Positions 62,301-64,000 of a DNA stretch of 64,000 nucleotides are shown in pieces. A model generated the notes under the pieces. It was not told the DNA's origin. It saw nothing but the letters and a program-made list of their open reading frames with translations, and did not search any database. The position numbers and the translations under genes are program-made. Where the stretch lies: NCBI RefSeq assembly GCF_964355755.1, contig NC_092671.1, forward strand, positions 40,437,804 to 40,501,803. Reading direction: 5' to 3'. Every line of letters begins with the position of its first letter. Position 1 is the first letter of the stretch. This stretch comes from Antedon mediterranea (lineage: Eukaryota > Echinodermata > Crinoidea > Comatulida > Antedonidae).

Positions 62301-63585
62301 CCCCTAAAAGCCCCCACACCCACCTTCACACACAATATTTTCCGTGGGGATTGTATTATTCTACAGTAAAAAAACTCAAGCCAATTTTTTTTTTATGGCC
62401 TGGGTAGATTGGGTTTCAGGAGCCTGGAGAATCCTGTCCTGGCCAACTATGCCTTTAGCCTAGCTTTTCTAGCCTATAGCTTGTTGGTCTAGAAATCAGA
62501 CAGAAAACTGTATTTACCTTCAATTCATAAATTATACAATTCTAACATGCAACAGCCATTAAAATATTGATAATAAGTTACAAAGTATCATTTTAAAATA
62601 ATTAAGAAAGATATTTGCTCGTGTTTACATGTGTCACACATGGGCGCACGCACAATATTGGGGAGGGCTGTGAGAGAGAGCTTCTAGAAGATGCACGTGT
62701 TTTGAGGAGGATTTGAGTGACCAAAATTTGTTAGAACTTTCGAAGAAATAATCCATCTTCAAAATGACATAATTAAAGCAACTAAGCTTTTTAAATAATA
62801 AACATTATATTTAGGCCTCCTATATTAATTTTTCCTTTTAAAATTAAATATATTTTATTAACTCGTTCCATAAAAACATGTAGTAAGCATAAAAGGAAAA
62901 ATTATTGGTTGGGACATGTGCTTCCTGTAAAGGAGGTGTTTCTATGACACCGTACAGGTTGCACTATGAGGCGATGAAGTAAACTCGCCCTTGAATGCAG
63001 GCAGGGGAATCCCCTTTGTTGGTACCTCGCACTGTGAGATGGAGCACGATTAATTGCTCTTCTTTTCAAAGGTTGTTGAGTGCGATCGCGATCGCGATCC
63101 TTAAAAACCGAGGGACTGCCATTAGGCTTGTAGCTTTATAACTTAGCTTATATATTATTAGCCTAGGCCTAGATTGGTTATAAAAGGTAGGTGGATGCAG
63201 TTTCTGGAAGTCGCCAGACGGGTCGACCATCACAAAATTAATACTCGCCCTTACCAAATAAAGGTCGCCATTGGCGACCGGGCGACCGTTAATTTTCAGC
63301 CCTGCTATATATGGGCACATTTTTTGTCACATCAATTTTGATAGTGTAGACAAAGCTTAAAGCAGTAGGGCATTATTATACTAAAACAGTTATTTCTTTT
63401 GACAGAATCTAAACGTTCAAGTTCTGGATCACCAGGTACACCTTCACCAGGATCAACACAGCAGCGTAATAATTTACCTAGCCAACATTCTGTCACTACT
63501 AATGTACAAAAAATCTCCTCTTGCTCACCCTCAGTAGATAAACCAAATAATGTAGATAGTAAAACTGACGAAGGAGGCCAAGATA
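53356..63585 (+). CDS. WAC: WAC, WW-domain adaptor with coiled coil, 5' part only
   Basis: Adaptor that recruits RNF20/40 for H2B ubiquitination and links to transcription and autophagy in animals. Exons: 53356-53384, 53703-53736, 54399-54585, 56972-57084, 57512-57627, 59388-59488, 60018-60368, 63406-63585. All phases join, about 370 codons so far, continuing past the window (last donor at 63585, phase 1). The WW domain is diagnostic: W129, W151 and P154 in [20 protein letters not shown] and [12 protein letters not shown], almost identical to vertebrate WAC. The exon junction THPLQ|AVDKLL parallels the PYQ|ALK junction of the human protein. Around it the protein is low-complexity and Ser-rich ([30 protein letters not shown]). 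The C-terminal coiled coil is not in the window. Exon 1 ([10 protein letters not shown]) is uncertain; an alternative donor after 53393 keeps the frame too. Confidence 0.85.
54697..55924. mobile_element. 1.2-kb TIR element in WAC intron 3
   Basis: Inverted ends CTACAGTACAGAAAGAAA and TTTCTTTCTGTACTGTAG, followed by a GTAGCCTACG-rich subterminal zone on both sides (ctacgatgtattgtt, ctacgaagcc). No transposase ORF and no clear target duplication. Confidence 0.75.
57690..58030. repeat. ~130-bp tandem repeat in WAC intron 5
   Basis: About three units starting at 'cttacttactttgcc' and containing 'ttgttggggcactgtagata', 'tttaacaactctcctct' and 'cctgtcctaaccatcctctt'. A further partial unit resumes at about 59149 on the far side of an insertion. 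Confidence 0.85.
58025..59178. mobile_element. Insertion splitting the tandem repeat in WAC intron 5
   Basis: The ~29-bp sequence containing tttaacaactctcatctagt occurs at both edges (58020 and 59149), and the tandem array resumes after it. About 1.1 kb therefore interrupts the array between direct repeats. The inserted sequence has no recognised ORF or clear inverted ends. Confidence 0.55.
59653..59807. mobile_element. Family A MITE in WAC intron 6
   Basis: Complete copy, ends taagctctgtctacactatc and gatagtgtagacagagcttt, between WAC exons 6 and 7. Confidence 0.85.
59872..59931 (+). pseudogene. Duplicated start of WAC exon 7, possible truncating alternative exon
   Basis: The sequence tacag|gcggggaaagtaagcatt... 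repeats the true acceptor and first ~36 bases of exon 7 (60018 onward), about 138 bp upstream. Spliced to exon 6 it reads [19 protein letters not shown] and stops at about 59931. It keeps a usable acceptor and has no obvious donor, so it could act only as an alternative last exon; AT-rich flanks repeat as well (gtaatgtt.taattaaat). Confidence 0.75.
62001..63360. mobile_element. Family A MITE split by a nested 1.2-kb transposon
   Basis: The two halves of a family A element lie at 62001-62094 and 63305-63360. Between them is an element of 62095-63304 with inverted ends CAGGGATGAAAATTAAC and the complement of GTTAATTTTCAGCCCTG. The target reads gtctatat before and ctatatatgg after, a 6-bp duplication (ctatat). 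The inner element carries gcgaccg/ggcgacc subterminal repeats and no transposase. It lies in WAC intron 7, ending 45 bp before exon 8. Confidence 0.85.
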
Positions 63586-63679
63586 GTAAGTTTGTTTTTA
63601 ATATTTTTTGTTTATCATCATCTTCGTATACTGTGCAGAACCTCATTTGAGTATAGTCGCACATGGTTAAATTTAATTG

Positions 63680-63787
63680 ACCCAGAGGGCCCAGTGACTG
63701 GTACTAGTACACCGGGGTCACCCCTACTCATCTCAAAAGATGTACTGGGCTCTTTAAAGTGCACATGAGCTAGATGTGTACACTGAA

Positions 63788-63795
<8 letters not shown>
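63680..63795. repeat. Dispersed repeat related to 44.1 kb
   Basis: Contains 'gtactagtacaccggggtca', 'tctcaaaagatgtact' and 'gtgcacatgagc', inverted relative to 44110-44190. Adjacent to the SINE-like sequence and possibly part of one composite repeat. Confidence 0.6.
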
Positions 63796-63819
<24 letters not shown>

Positions 63820-63824
63820 CGTTT

Positions 63825-63925
63825 TACCACCAGAACCATGGAGTGAGTGAGCCTCGAACCCATGCAGTTATGTCTACAGTACATATTACGGTTCCACTGT
63901 CTTAACCGCTCGGCCACTCATTCAG
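63825..63925 (-). mobile_element. tRNA-derived SINE
   Basis: On the minus strand the sequence gives a box A, TGGCCGAGCGGTTAAG (63916-63901), and about 45 bp later a box B, GGGTTCGAGGC (61-51 of the 63.8-kb line). This is the Pol III promoter of a Ser/Leu-type tRNA. The acceptor and anticodon stems do not form a clean tRNA, so it is a SINE head and not a working tRNA gene. A second partial copy begins at about 63975 (atggagcgagtgagcctc). Confidence 0.7.
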
Positions 63926-64000
63926 TCTTTTTGTATCACATTTAAGTACTTACTAAAGTACCAAATTACTACCACCAGATCCATGGAGCGAGTGAGCCTC

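Noticed and set aside
63825-63925. Functional tRNA gene
   Set aside because: Box A and box B are present but the stems do not close into a standard tRNA, and a second partial copy follows. A SINE explains it better.

Overview
The window is animal nuclear DNA: AT-rich, with short exons, GT-AG introns and many short terminal-inverted-repeat elements. The proteins read like those of a deuterostome (SECISBP2L, MIC13, CCDC86, MPP7, WAC). The many palindromic TAGGCCTA-type words in non-coding DNA fit an ambulacrarian (echinoderm or hemichordate), but the phylum is inferred, not proven. Exon structures below were built by hand from splice signals, reading-frame phase and similarity to remembered family signatures; no alignment was run.

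Layout. 1-12,404 (minus): a complete SECISBP2L-type SECIS-binding protein gene of 15 coding exons. One exon runs into a 32-copy, 54-bp coding minisatellite in which every copy carries a usable 5' splice site. 13,737-15,401 (minus): MIC13/QIL1, whose start codon sits 26 bp from a 2.1-kb inverted-repeat element. 18,188-19,465 (minus): CCDC86 (Cgr1-like nucleolar protein). 21,172-22,251 (plus): an intronless rhodopsin-like GPCR that lacks the usual microswitch residues. 23,258-23,892 (minus): the last two exons of a synaptotagmin-type C2B gene. 28,776-33,220 (plus): a seven-exon gene with an eight-cysteine FYVE-like zinc finger and a cysteine-rich tail, which I cannot name. 36,266-52,801 (minus): an MPP7-type MAGUK (L27-PDZ-SH3-GK). 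53,356 to beyond the window end (plus): WAC.

MPP7 and WAC are divergent with about 0.55 kb between their start codons. As I remember it, the human genes are also neighbours in this orientation on chromosome 10p12, so this looks like old conserved microsynteny and possibly a shared promoter. The other genes have no obvious joint pathway.

The main theme of the window is repeats interacting with exons. There is a coding minisatellite with a splice donor in each unit. A 3'-end minisatellite is built from the last codons of MPP7. Partial tandem duplications of MPP7 and WAC exons create dead or alternative exons. About a dozen copies of one ~150-bp palindromic element lie in introns and 3' ends, one of them split by a younger transposon.
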